This document shows positions 36,353 through 46,820 of a stretch of 64,000 nt of DNA, in pieces. Made by a program: the position numbers and the translations under genes. Position 1 is the stretch's first letter; every line of letters begins with the position of its first letter. The notes under the pieces were generated by a model, which was given only the letters and a program-made list of their open reading frames with translations, had not been told where the DNA came from and searched no databases. This DNA is from Polyangiaceae bacterium (GTDB lineage: Bacteria; Myxococcota_A; Polyangia; Polyangiales; Polyangiaceae). The DNA is taken from positions 1 through 64,000 of the forward strand of contig JANXOF010000012.1 in NCBI GenBank assembly GCA_025353725.1, read 5' to 3'.

Positions 36353-38389
36353 TTGATCTCGCCTGAGACCATCGCTCTCGTCCGCGACCGCACGGACATC
36401 GTTGCGGTGATCACCGAAGGCGTCGCCTCGCTCAAGCGCCGCGGCCGGTCCTTCGTCGGACTGTGTCCGTTCCACAAGGAGAAGTCACCGAGCTTCCACG
36501 TGAATCCGGACAGGGGTTTTTTCCACTGCTTCGGTTGCAAGGAGTCAGGGAGCGCGATCGACTTCTTGATGAAACATGAGGGGTACACCTTCCCCGAAGC
36601 GGTTCGAGCCCTCGCCGAGCGCGCAGGAATCCCGATTGAGGAGGAGCGCGGCACAATTCAGGCCACGGAGGCTGAACGGACACGCAACGCGCGCGAAGAC
36701 TTGTACGCAGTCAACGCTCTCGCGGCGACGTTTTTCGAGCAAGCACTTCGTACGCACGAAAGTCGTGCGTACGCGCTTGAGGAGCTTGCGCGCCGCGGTC
36801 TTGTGCCGACGTGGGAGCAAGGCGCGTCGCCTTCCGCGCCGTTAGCGGCGCCCGGGTCGACGACGAGTTCCAGCAAGGACCCGAAGGTAGACGACGTCCT
36901 TCAGGCGTTCCGCATCGGCTACGCGCCTCCGGAGTGGGACGGTCTCACCACGTTCCTGAAAAACCAGGGAACTGGCGGTGTAACTCCCGTGGCTGCCGAG
37001 ACCGTAGGTCTCTTGGTTCCGCGCACGAGCGGGTCCGGGTACTACGACAGGTTTCGGCATCGTTTGATGTTCGCCGTCATTGATGCTCAGGGTAGGGTCG
37101 TTGCGTTCAGTGGGCGTGCGCTGCGAGACATGCCGCGTGAGGGGGTCGCCTCTGGCTCGTCCGCGTCCGCCTTCCCCGACCGCGATGCTGATGCTCCTAA
37201 GCCGCCGAAGTATATCAACTCTCCAGAGAGCCCCATCTACACCAAGGGGCAGATGCTTTTCGGCATTCATCAGGCACGACATTCCGTGCGGCAGTCCGAA
37301 TTGGCCGTCCTCGTCGAGGGGAACTTCGATGTCGTGTCTCTGCACGCGCGCGGCGTGACCAACGTGGTCGGTGTGCTCGGCACGGCCTTTACAACGGAGC
37401 AGGCTAAGCTCATCAAACGCTTTGCTCCGGATGTCGTTTTCCTGCTCGACGGTGACGCGGCAGGGCGGAAGGCGGTTCGCCTTTCGCGCGACGCGATTCG
37501 ATCGGCCGGGCTGTCAGCGCGCGTCGCTGACCTTCCGAACGGCGTGGACCCTGACCAGCTTGCCCGCGAAAAGGGAAAGGCCGCCATCGAACACATCGTG
37601 GCGAGCGCCAAGGGCATGCTCGAAGCCCTTATCGAAATGTCGCTCGACGAGAGCTTCACACAAGCTGACGCCTACGAAAAGCAGGCTCGCATCGCTTTTG
37701 TTGCCAAGCTACTCGCGGAAGAGGACGACCCTGTAGTGCTGCCGATGCTCAAGGGGTTTACGGATCGCATCGCGGGTCGCCTCGATATCGTTCGCTCGGG
37801 CGAGGGTGCGTTCCGTGCCGTCGAGCACAGCGTGAAGCAGGCTGTCGCCAAGGCGGAGGCCGAGCGCCGGCGCGTCGAGGCTGCGGCAGGCCTGACGACG
37901 CGGCATCAGGTTCAGGTCAGCAACGGCGTTCGCATCGCCCCCCGGACGCCGGGAGCTGCGGAGCGAAAAGCGATCATCGGCTACTTGATCGAATGGCCCG
38001 TGCTTTTGGATGATCTCGAAGTTTCCGAGGAGCTATCTATGCTTGAAGGAGAGAGCGTAAAGGTCGTCGCCGCGCTCCGTCGAGCTTGGAACTCGTCTCA
38101 CGCCAAGCTGGACACCGACGCATTTCTTGCTCAGATGGAGCCGAACGTGGACTCTCGTGTTCGCGCGTTCGTGGGCGAGCGATTATCGGACCCGGAGACA
38201 GAGAGCGAAACGCAAGCGAAAGTGTACTTGCTCGAGAACGCAAACAAGCTAAAGAGGCTCCTCCTTTCGCAAGAAGCTGCGGAGATCTCTCGTGAAACCT
38301 ACCGAGCGCATGGGGACGATGGGGCAGAGCGGGGATTCTTGAGGGAGTCACAGGAGCGGTTGAGAGCCAAGCACGGATTGAAGCCGTGA
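36353..38389 (+). CDS. dnaG: DNA primase
   Basis: A 678-aa primase that makes RNA primers at the replication fork. The N-terminal CHC2 zinc ribbon has C38, H41, C59 and C62. The catalytic core with the Toprim fold follows: VLVEGNFDVVSL near 315-328 and FLLDGDAAGRKA near 362. The C-terminal helicase-binding region is helical. Translation is assigned to a TTG at 36353 (MISPETIALVRDRTDIVAVI), giving the family-standard start. It is divergent from atpD across 271 bp and leads the dnaG-rpoD unit; rpsU, which often precedes dnaG in the macromolecular synthesis operon, is not present here. Confidence 0.97.
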   Translation: MISPETIALVRDRTDIVAVITEGVASLKRRGRSFVGLCPFHKEKSPSFHVNPDRGFFHCFGCKESGSAIDFLMKHEGYTFPEAVRALAERAGIPIEEERGTIQATEAERTRNAREDLYAVNALAATFFEQALRTHESRAYALEELARRGLVPTWEQGASPSAPLAAPGSTTSSSKDPKVDDVLQAFRIGYAPPEWDGLTTFLKNQGTGGVTPVAAETVGLLVPRTSGSGYYDRFRHRLMFAVIDAQGRVVAFSGRALRDMPREGVASGSSASAFPDRDADAPKPPKYINSPESPIYTKGQMLFGIHQARHSVRQSELAVLVEGNFDVVSLHARGVTNVVGVLGTAFTTEQAKLIKRFAPDVVFLLDGDAAGRKAVRLSRDAIRSAGLSARVADLPNGVDPDQLAREKGKAAIEHIVASAKGMLEALIEMSLDESFTQADAYEKQARIAFVAKLLAEEDDPVVLPMLKGFTDRIAGRLDIVRSGEGAFRAVEHSVKQAVAKAEAERRRVEAAAGLTTRHQVQVSNGVRIAPRTPGAAERKAIIGYLIEWPVLLDDLEVSEELSMLEGESVKVVAALRRAWNSSHAKLDTDAFLAQMEPNVDSRVRAFVGERLSDPETESETQAKVYLLENANKLKRLLLSQEAAEISRETYRAHGDDGAERGFLRESQERLRAKHGLKP

Positions 38390-38534
38390 GACGTGAGGCA
38401 CGTGCGTGAAAAGTAAGACACGTGAGGTGTCGCCGGGGTGATGAGTGGTGGGGGAATGGGAGAGTACGGCGAGAGCGGCACATGCCCGATCGTCGTCGAG
38501 CGTCGCGCAGCAGAAAGAGCGGAAAGAACTTCTG

Positions 38535-40349
<1,815 letters not shown>

Positions 40350-40364
40350 ACTTTTCGCGCGCGT

Positions 40365-40401
40365 GAAGCTGTCGCGGTGCTCAGTACACCGCGACGACTT
40401 C
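40365..40401. terminator. Hairpin between convergent rpoD and Pro-rich protein genes
   Basis: Fifteen-base arms at 40365-40379 and 40387-40401, with 13 of 15 positions paired and a 7-nt loop, start 16 bp after the rpoD stop and overlap the stop of the convergent gene. There is no U-tract, so this would be a non-canonical, possibly bidirectional terminator. Confidence 0.55.
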
Positions 40402-41479
40402 AGCGGAGTGCGAGGACGGCAACAACGACTGTCGCCATCGCGAGAGGCAGCCCCATGAGGAGGCAGCCTCCCGCGAGGGCTCCACGAGTTCGGTCCCGGG
40501 CGCTCGGACCGGGGTCGGAATGTCGAGGTAGATTTGGCGACAACACGCCCGCGTCTACCGGGGGAGAGAAAGCGGTCGGGGCCCTGACCGAAGCGCGGGC
40601 CGTCGGTTCGTACGCGACCGGCATCGCGAGTGCGGGGGTTGCTCGGAATAGTGGCGCCTCCGCGAAGGAAGACGCTCGCTCGTCCGTACGCTGCGTCGCG
40701 AGTGCTCCGTCGAAGGCTCTCAACGCGTCGTTGGGCTGGGGTGCGTTCGGTCGCTCCGCCGTTGGCCTTTCCGCCGTTGGCCTTGCCGGCTGCTGCGGAA
40801 GGGCAGGGAGCTGCGCAGACGCTCGGGGCTCGCCCGTCGTCCTCAGCCCGCGGTCAAGGGCGCCTTGGGTAACGGTTTCCTTCGTTCGAGCCATTGCTTG
40901 CCCGTGAGGAAACGATTGGGCGATGGGCGGTTGTCGGCGAGCAGGCGGAGCAGGCGACCTTTGTTCGTCAGTGCTTAGCGGGCGAAACGAGCGTTGATGA
41001 TCCCCTTGCGTTGTCTTGTCAGCGCCCCACGCAGGTGTGCGCGAATCGCGTCTCAAGGTCGGCGGCGGTGGTGGTGCTGGCGGCTCGCTCACGAGGCGCG
41101 AATCGGGAGCCGGAAGCTGACTCCGCTGAGTTCTCGGAAGGGTTGACGTGTCCTGTCGGAGGCCCGCCCGGTCCTCACGCCGCGTCAGTGGAGGCTCGCT
41201 CCGGGGCGCGCGCGTCGGCTGCGCTATCGTCCTCCGAATCAAGGGCGCTGCGCGCATCGTCAGGGTGCGCTCATCGCTGAAGCTTGGCCGAGGAGCAGGC
41301 GTCTGGGGTTTCGCTGGAGAGCGTCGCGTCGCCTGCGCTTCGCCGTGCAAAGCTGGACCGCCCGCCGCCGGCCTCGGTGACGGGTTGCGTTCGGCTGTTT
41401 CGCGACGCGGCTCAAGTTCGTGTGCCACCGGTCGCGCCATGACTTGTGTCGCTTCGTCGTCGTGCCCGCTCGGCATCAT
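40400..41479 (-). CDS. Pro/Arg-rich protein with single C-terminal membrane helix, unknown function
   Basis: A 359-aa protein from the ATG at 41479 (preceded by GGGAG about 13 nt upstream). It begins with an acidic DDEATQVMARP motif, a style often seen at the start of myxobacterial envelope and signalling proteins. About 310 residues of Pro/Arg/Ala/Thr-rich, probably disordered sequence follow, including a duplicated PTAER unit (14-bp DNA repeat at 40756-40784). One hydrophobic helix (GGCLLMGLPLAMATVVVAVLAL) ends the protein. It looks like a tail-anchored protein. No family was recognised, and the compositional bias leaves some doubt that it is expressed. It converges with rpoD. Confidence 0.55.
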   Translation of the reverse strand: MMPSGHDDEATQVMARPVAHELEPRRETAERNPSPRPAAGGPALHGEAQATRRSPAKPQTPAPRPSFSDERTLTMRAAPLIRRTIAQPTRAPRSEPPLTRREDRAGLRQDTSTLPRTQRSQLPAPDSRLVSEPPAPPPPPTLRRDSRTPAWGADKTTQGDHQRSFRPLSTDEQRSPAPPARRQPPIAQSFPHGQAMARTKETVTQGALDRGLRTTGEPRASAQLPALPQQPARPTAERPTAERPNAPQPNDALRAFDGALATQRTDERASSFAEAPLFRATPALAMPVAYEPTARASVRAPTAFSPPVDAGVLSPNLPRHSDPGPSARDRTRGALAGGCLLMGLPLAMATVVVAVLALR

Positions 41480-41665
41480 CGGCCGAGGCGATCTCCCGAA
41501 TTTGCCGTTCTTCGCATCCACCGCTCCAAGGTACAAGAGACGGAGCCGCTACGCGCGTCGTCGGACACTTTTGGGGCCTACACCGTGCCGCGTGAACCCT
41601 CACGACCTACACTCCTCCGCGTGCGCGTCTATTTCCGCCCTTTGTATTGGTTTCGGCGTGGTGCG

Positions 41666-42307
41666 ATGCTCGTGCCGCTGCTACTCGCGGTCTCCGCATG
41701 TGACCGGGGCTGGCTTGCCGGCTGGCTTGCGTCGAAGTCCCTTTCCCCGTTAGGTGGGGGCGAATCGCCTCGTGTATTGGTCCCGGGCCCCCTTGCGCCA
41801 AGTCGCCTCGAGGTCGGAGGCCTCGGGGGCACAGATTGTTCCGATGGGCTTTCGCGCTGCGCCGATGGCCGCATCGAGGTGTCGCTGTCGAGTCACGTCC
41901 CTTACCCCTGTGCGGCATCGGAGGTGCCAGGGAGTTGCGCGTGCCCTTGGCAAGCCACCGCGGCATGTCCAGGCGCATGCGTTCTGGACGGCTTAGAGGT
42001 GCTTGCCCATGAAGACGTCGCTCGGGTGCAGCTTTGCGCTCCGTTGCCCACCAAACGAGACGCGGGCGTTCGTCGTTCGGTTCCGATCGAAGAAGCAGAG
42101 CCCAAAATCGCCCCGTGCGCCGACGAAGGGATCTCCTGCGCCAAGGGGATCGTTCGATCGTGTGAGTCGGCCGGAGCGTTGGCTCGCGTCGTGGTCGTAT
42201 GTCGGTTCGGCTGCGCCCCTGGCATCGTCGTCGAGCCTGGGGACCTTCTGACCAACGATGGGGCTGAGGCGATCCTGTGTCGCCGTGTCCACGCCGAACG
42301 CGAGTAG
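41666..42307 (+). CDS. Cys-rich lipoprotein, unknown function
   Basis: A 213-aa predicted lipoprotein with a short signal peptide and lipobox LLAVSAC. An in-frame GTG about 40 bp upstream would add a more basic N-terminus (RVYFRPLYWFRRGA), so the exact start is uncertain. The mature part holds about a dozen Cys residues in patterns such as CSDGLSRCADG, CACPWQATAACPGAC and CADEGISCAKG, suggesting a disulfide-stabilised exported domain. No family was recognised. The gene is divergent from the Pro-rich protein gene and followed by the second SUMF1 protein gene on the same strand. Confidence 0.65.
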   Translation: MLVPLLLAVSACDRGWLAGWLASKSLSPLGGGESPRVLVPGPLAPSRLEVGGLGGTDCSDGLSRCADGRIEVSLSSHVPYPCAASEVPGSCACPWQATAACPGACVLDGLEVLAHEDVARVQLCAPLPTKRDAGVRRSVPIEEAEPKIAPCADEGISCAKGIVRSCESAGALARVVVVCRFGCAPGIVVEPGDLLTNDGAEAILCRRVHAERE

Positions 42308-42555
42308 CGCGCAGCGCCGTACGCGAAGCGAACTTTTCGACGCGCGTAGTCCAGTGGGCGGTTGCCAGGAAACGTGGCCTACCTTCGCGCGTGTTCGTAC
42401 GCTACCGATCGAAGTGGTGGCACTTACCCGACCCGAACTTAGACAGCCGAGACGCACGAGAGACGTTGGCTCTCAGATTGCTTCTAAGTTGCACAAGCAG
42501 GAGATCGCCGACTCTGATTCGGGGAGTACCCGTCGGACGAACGCGTACAGGGCAC

Positions 42556-43518
42556 ATGAAGCGGTCACAGGTCGGCTCGGCAATCTTCCTCTTTGGTACG
42601 CTGGTCTTTCTCGTTGCCCCTTCGGCGGAAAGCGTGGCGCAAGGGGGCGAGGCCAAGGGCATTGGTTCTGCCGCAGCGGTACCGCCGGTAAGCGCGGACG
42701 CCAGCGCTGGCGCTGGCCTCATGGGGGCAAGTGTACAGGCCCCCGTCGACGTTTCGGCGTCGAGTTCCTGTGTCGATAATCAAGTCGAAGTCGAAGGCGA
42801 CTACTGCCCAACGCTCGAACAGAAATGCCTTCGTTGGATGGACGCGGAGACGGTCGTGCCAAGGCGTTGCACGGAATTCGCGCCCACTGGCAAGTGCCAA
42901 GGCAAGACGACTCCGAAGCACTTTTGCATCGACAAGTTCGAGTACCCCAACAAGGTCGGCGAAAAGCCTGTCGTCATGAAAACGTGGTACGAGGCCGCCG
43001 ACGCGTGCAAAGTACAAGGCAAGCGGCTGTGTGGCGACAGTGAGTGGACGCTCGCGTGTGAGGGCCAAGAACGACTTCCGTACCCCTACGGCTACGAGCG
43101 AAACTCGCAGGCGTGCAACATCGACAAGCCCCATCCCGACGTCAACGAAGTCGCGATGGCAAACCCGCTCACGCGCGACGCCGAAGTAACGCGGCTCTGG
43201 CAAGGTGAGCCGAGCGGTTCACGTGACGCGTGCGTCAGCCCTTTTGGCGCGATGGACATGACGGGCAACGTCGACGAGTGGGTCGTCAACGAAAGCGGTG
43301 TTCCGTACAAGAGCGGTCTCAAGGGCGGATACTGGGGACCCGTTCGTGACCGATGCAGGCCGATGACCACAGCCCACTACGAGAGCTTCGTCTTTTACCA
43401 GATAGGCTTTCGATGCTGCGCGGACGTCGCGGATACGACAGCTAAATCCGCGGCTATGGGCGACTCGGGCCTCCGAGGCGTGATGCCCGCCACGAATTCT
43501 TCGGCCACCGCTCCTTAG
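42556..43518 (+). CDS. Exported SUMF1/FGE-fold protein
   Basis: A 320-aa protein from the ATG at 42556 with an N-terminal signal peptide (KRSQVGSAIFLFGTLVFLVA then AESVAQ). The body carries the same motifs as the lipoprotein at 6219-7223: FCIDKFEYPN, GKRLCGDSEWTLAC, FGAMDMTGNVDEWV and GFRCC. The segment GGYWGPVRDRCRPMTTAHYE corresponds to the region that holds the active Cys pair in true FGEs, but only one Cys is obvious there. The fold is clear; catalysis (Cys-to-formylglycine or nonheme-iron chemistry) is not established. The stop overlaps the stop of the convergent gene by 4 bp. Confidence 0.85.
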   Translation: MKRSQVGSAIFLFGTLVFLVAPSAESVAQGGEAKGIGSAAAVPPVSADASAGAGLMGASVQAPVDVSASSSCVDNQVEVEGDYCPTLEQKCLRWMDAETVVPRRCTEFAPTGKCQGKTTPKHFCIDKFEYPNKVGEKPVVMKTWYEAADACKVQGKRLCGDSEWTLACEGQERLPYPYGYERNSQACNIDKPHPDVNEVAMANPLTRDAEVTRLWQGEPSGSRDACVSPFGAMDMTGNVDEWVVNESGVPYKSGLKGGYWGPVRDRCRPMTTAHYESFVFYQIGFRCCADVADTTAKSAAMGDSGLRGVMPATNSSATAP

Positions 43519-43967
43519 GGCGACCCTCCTCCTTCCAGGCCCGCGTCGCTCGTCGGGACTTGCCTCACGGGTAGCCTCGGAGGGTCCCCATATTCCGCGC
43601 GAAGCTTGCGCTGGAGTGAGTCGACGAGCACCTGCTCGTGGTAGCCCGGCATGCGTGCGATCTGCACGACGACGCGGACGACGCCGTCTGTACCTCGGAC
43701 GAACTCCATGGACCCGGGGACGGACTTAGGTCCGCCCTCTGGCGAGCTGTAATCGAAGAGGAGGTAGCCGTTTGTATCGTCTTTCTCTGTCACCTTGAAG
43801 CCCAGATCCACGCGGACCAGGCGCACGCCGGCGTTCCACGTGCGCTCAAACCCGTAGGCCGAATCGTACGCACTTTTCGCGTCTGCCTGGGGGGCGGCGC
43901 CAAGGCTTACCAGAGTTGCCGCCCACAACGCGACTACCGCGGGCACCAGAAGAGGCCGAACACGCAT
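43515..43967 (-). CDS. Exported small protein, unknown function
   Basis: A 150-aa protein with a signal peptide (RPLLVPAVVALWAATLVSLG, cleavage near ADA-KS). The mature 120 residues look like a mixed alpha/beta domain (VRLVRVDLGFKVTEKDDTNG, FVRGTDGVVRVVVQIARMPG, LVDSLQRKLRAEYGDPP). The ending is Ser/Gly-rich. No family was recognised. It lies downstream of nothing on its own strand except the LPG-synthase-like gene 39 bp upstream, with which it may be co-transcribed. Its stop overlaps that of the SUMF1 gene. Confidence 0.7.
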   Translation of the reverse strand: MRVRPLLVPAVVALWAATLVSLGAAPQADAKSAYDSAYGFERTWNAGVRLVRVDLGFKVTEKDDTNGYLLFDYSSPEGGPKSVPGSMEFVRGTDGVVRVVVQIARMPGYHEQVLVDSLQRKLRAEYGDPPRLPVRQVPTSDAGLEGGGSP

Positions 43968-44006
43968 CTCGGTGGGCTACTCTGCTCTCGAGCCGGGGGC
44001 CAAATT

Positions 44007-45113
44007 TTACGCGGCGTCGATATTCTCCAAGTCGCCGGGCGTGTCCTCGGCGAGCCCGGGCGTGTGTGAGAGCTGGGAACGTGTGCTTCGGTCGAGAACG
44101 AGGAAAAAACCTGCTGCCACGACAGTCCAGACGAGCTGGATACTGTAGAGCAAAAAGACGTAAGCCGACCCCGCTCCAGTTACGACTCGAAGCGGGAAGT
44201 ACATGGTCATTCCTGCGTAGATACCCGCTTGGAAAACGCCGAGCAAGCCAGGCGGGCCAGGAATGAGTACCGTGCAGCCGAGCATGCCCATCATCGCGCA
44301 CGCTTCACCGAACGTAATGGCGGAACCGTCGGCGTGTACGACGCCTGCCCCCCACGCGAGAACCCACATACTAAAGGCGTTGAGCCCCCAGTAAAGCGCC
44401 GTCTCGAAAAGAAACCCTCCGGCGTCCCGCCCGCGCCCAAAGAAATGAAGTCCGGTCGCGAGCTTTTCTGCGACCCCTGCGAGCCTTTCGGCGAGTCGCT
44501 TGGAGACGAGACCAAACACGCGGAGCGTTGCTTTGTGCGCCCACGTTCGAGCGAAGTAGAAGACGGCAATCGTCGCGAACGCACTTGTGAAGATCCCGAG
44601 CATTACGAAGCCACTCGCGCGGACGCTCTGTACGCTGATAGGCAATCCCACTACCCTCTCGGGCAGAGGCTGAATCGTCGGCACGTAGACAAGTGCGACG
44701 GCGAGCACGATACTCAGAAAGAGACCGTCGACAACCCGCTCGGCCATGACGGTACCCGTCGCCGCGGACATCGACACCTTGCCCTTCTCACGCAGCATGT
44801 AAGGGCGCACAATTTCCCCGAGACGGAAAGGCATCAGCAGGATGGCGGCAAAACCAATCCATGAGACTGCGAGGATTCGTCGGGTTGGGATGTCGGCGAA
44901 AGAGCGCAGCAGGAAGCGCCAGCGGACGGCGCGGAAGTAACTCATGGCGACGAGTGCCGCGACGTAGAGCAAGAGTGTCCACCAGCGCACGTGCTTGAAG
45001 TCGCCTCCCTCTGGCACGAGTGTCATGCCGCCCTTCTGGAGCGTGAAAACAATGCATGCGGTAATCACGGCCGACGCGGTCAACTTCGCGGCATGGCGTT
45101 GGACAAAACTCAT
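44007..45113 (-). CDS. LPG-synthase TM-domain/UPF0104 flippase-like membrane protein
   Basis: A 368-aa membrane protein with about 8 helices matching the lysylphosphatidylglycerol synthase transmembrane-region family (PF03706). The signature is AMSYFRAVRWRFLLRSF followed by GFAAILLMPFRLGEIVRPYMLREKGKVSMSAATGTVMAERVVDG. In MprF this part flips an aminoacyl-lipid; stand-alone members are found near glycan and lipid genes and are thought to transport lipid-linked substrates. The ATG at 45113 is chosen; a TTG 24 bp upstream is in frame. It belongs to the same general envelope neighbourhood as the dehydrogenase and phosphatase genes at 46.8-48.9 kb. Confidence 0.8.
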   Translation of the reverse strand: MSFVQRHAAKLTASAVITACIVFTLQKGGMTLVPEGGDFKHVRWWTLLLYVAALVAMSYFRAVRWRFLLRSFADIPTRRILAVSWIGFAAILLMPFRLGEIVRPYMLREKGKVSMSAATGTVMAERVVDGLFLSIVLAVALVYVPTIQPLPERVVGLPISVQSVRASGFVMLGIFTSAFATIAVFYFARTWAHKATLRVFGLVSKRLAERLAGVAEKLATGLHFFGRGRDAGGFLFETALYWGLNAFSMWVLAWGAGVVHADGSAITFGEACAMMGMLGCTVLIPGPPGLLGVFQAGIYAGMTMYFPLRVVTGAGSAYVFLLYSIQLVWTVVAAGFFLVLDRSTRSQLSHTPGLAEDTPGDLENIDAA

Positions 45114-45625
45114 CGAATTCAAAGGCTTACGATCCAATCGGAAGGGGCGGAGTGCGAACCACTACCGCAGCTGCTTTGGGGCACGCGACGTGCTTAGCAT
45201 GGGTCACGCCGTTGGCCGAAGTGTCTCGACCGCCACGTCCGTGAAGGTCCGAGCAAACGCGACCATTCGCCGTAAATCAAGCCCTTCCGCAGCTCGTGAG
45301 TGACCTGAATTTGTAGTCCCCGAATCACTTTCATGACAGGGTGGGGGCCGTTTGCCAATCACGATCGGGCTGCTCGAAGGCAGTGACAACGTAATCAACT
45401 CGCACCGTCCGGTGCATCCTCCCGTTTGCTCAGCGAGCAAAGTTGACACTGCGCGCGGTTGTTTCCATTTCATTATTGCGGCTTGCGCTTCTGCGAGAGC
45501 TACTTTGTGTAGGCGCCAACTGTTCGACTCGAGCGGATCTTGTCGAATAAGCGACTCCCATCTCTCGCGCCGCGCATCCGATGAAGATTGCTCTTCTCTA
45601 TTTCTTTCTAATTAGGAGTAAAGTC
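45114..45625. other. Divergent intergenic region, 512 bp
   Basis: Separates the LPG-synthase-like gene and the FAS1 lipoprotein gene. A good -35 match, TTGACA, is at 45443-45448, but the corresponding -10 is poor. The last 50 bp are AT-rich and carry the FAS1 ribosome site AGGAG at 45614-45618. No RNA gene was recognised. Confidence 0.5.
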
Positions 45626-46708
45626 ATGTCCGTTCGTAATCGTCTCTCCATCGTCGCTTCTGTCGCCGCCATGATGTTGGCCGCATGTAGCGATTCGACC
45701 ACACCCGCAGCCAGCAGCGGTGGAACGCCAGGTAACCCCGATAGCGGTAAGACTCCGACGAGCGACTCTGGCACGCCGGATGGTAACAAGCTGGACATCA
45801 TCCAGACTGCCGCGGGCGCCGGAACGTTTAAGACTCTTGCGGAACTCCTCACCGCAGCCGACCTGGTCGACACCCTAAAGGGAGCCGGGCCTTTCACGGT
45901 GCTCGCGCCCACCGATGAGGCCTTCGCGAAGCTTCCCGCGGCGCTCGTTACTGCACTCAAGGACCCTGCGAACAAGGCGCTGCTGAAGCAAATTCTCACG
46001 TACCACGTCATTGGCGCGAGCGTGCTCGCGGCCGACGTCGTCAAGCTAACGAAAGCCGCCTCAATCGAAGGCGAAAACCTTAACATCTCCGTTGCGGACG
46101 GTAAGGTCGTCATCAACAAGTCGACAACTTCGCCGGCGGTCGTCAACAATGCGAACGTTACGGCGACGGACATTAAAGCGACGAACGGCGTCATTCACGT
46201 CATCGATACGGTACTCGCGAGCGACATCGCGCTGTTGAATCTACCCACGGCAATTGGTAGCAAGGACATCGTCGACACGGCCGTTGCAAGCTCCACGGCG
46301 CCGACCAATCCCGAATTCAAAACCTTAGTCGCAGCTCTCAAGAGCGAAACCCTCGTGGATACGCTCAAGGGCCCTGGACCGTTCACAGTGTTTGCGCCCA
46401 CAGACGCAGCTTTCGCAAAGCTTACGCTGAACTCGGAGAACCTTCCGGCAAAGCCGGCACTAGGTCCTACTCTCCTTTATCATGTAGTTCCTGGTATCGT
46501 GGGTTCGGCCGCGGTGGGCGCTCTCGACGGCAAAGACGTCGTTACGGTCGGGAAGAAGACCTTCAAGGTCAAGGTCATGGGAACGGACGTCTTCCTCACC
46601 GACGGAAGCAGCCCAGCGAATGATGTGAAGGTCATCAAAACGGACATCGCCACGAAGAACGGCTTGATTCACGTCATCGACACGGTCCTCACGCCCCCGA
46701 AGTCGTAA
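45626..46708 (+). CDS. Lipoprotein with two fasciclin (FAS1) domains
   Basis: A 360-aa surface lipoprotein. The ATG at 45626 is 7 nt after AGGAG. The signal peptide ends in the lipobox MLAAC, followed by a Thr/Ser/Gly-rich linker. Two FAS1 domains follow: about 50-195 (LDIIQTAAGAGTFKTLAELL, GPFTVLAPTDEAFAKLP, GVIHVIDTVL) and about 205-357 (FKTLVAALKSETLVDTL, GPFTVFAPTDAAFAKL, YHVVPG, GLIHVIDTVL). FAS1 domains mediate adhesion or protein interaction, so a cell-surface adhesive role is likely. A strong intrinsic terminator follows. Confidence 0.92.
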   Translation: MSVRNRLSIVASVAAMMLAACSDSTTPAASSGGTPGNPDSGKTPTSDSGTPDGNKLDIIQTAAGAGTFKTLAELLTAADLVDTLKGAGPFTVLAPTDEAFAKLPAALVTALKDPANKALLKQILTYHVIGASVLAADVVKLTKAASIEGENLNISVADGKVVINKSTTSPAVVNNANVTATDIKATNGVIHVIDTVLASDIALLNLPTAIGSKDIVDTAVASSTAPTNPEFKTLVAALKSETLVDTLKGPGPFTVFAPTDAAFAKLTLNSENLPAKPALGPTLLYHVVPGIVGSAAVGALDGKDVVTVGKKTFKVKVMGTDVFLTDGSSPANDVKVIKTDIATKNGLIHVIDTVLTPPKS

Positions 46709-46780
46709 GCTCTTTCTCCCGTGAGGCCGACGTTGAAAGCGTTGGCTTCCGTGCGCCTTCGTGAGGCCATCGATTGAAGA

Positions 46781-46820
46781 AGGGAGTCCGCCGCGCTGGC
46801 CGACTCCCTTTTTCTCTCTT
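46781..46820 (+). terminator. Intrinsic terminator of the FAS1 lipoprotein gene
   Basis: AGGGAGTC (46781-46788) pairs with GACTCCCT (46802-46809) across a GC-rich 13-nt loop. The second arm runs straight into a T-rich stretch ending at 46820. The element abuts the stop of the convergent dehydrogenase gene, so it could act in both directions. Confidence 0.8.

Noticed and set aside
45471-45545. Possible tRNA because of GTTCGACTC
   Set aside because: No acceptor stem, D-arm or anticodon arm can be formed around it.
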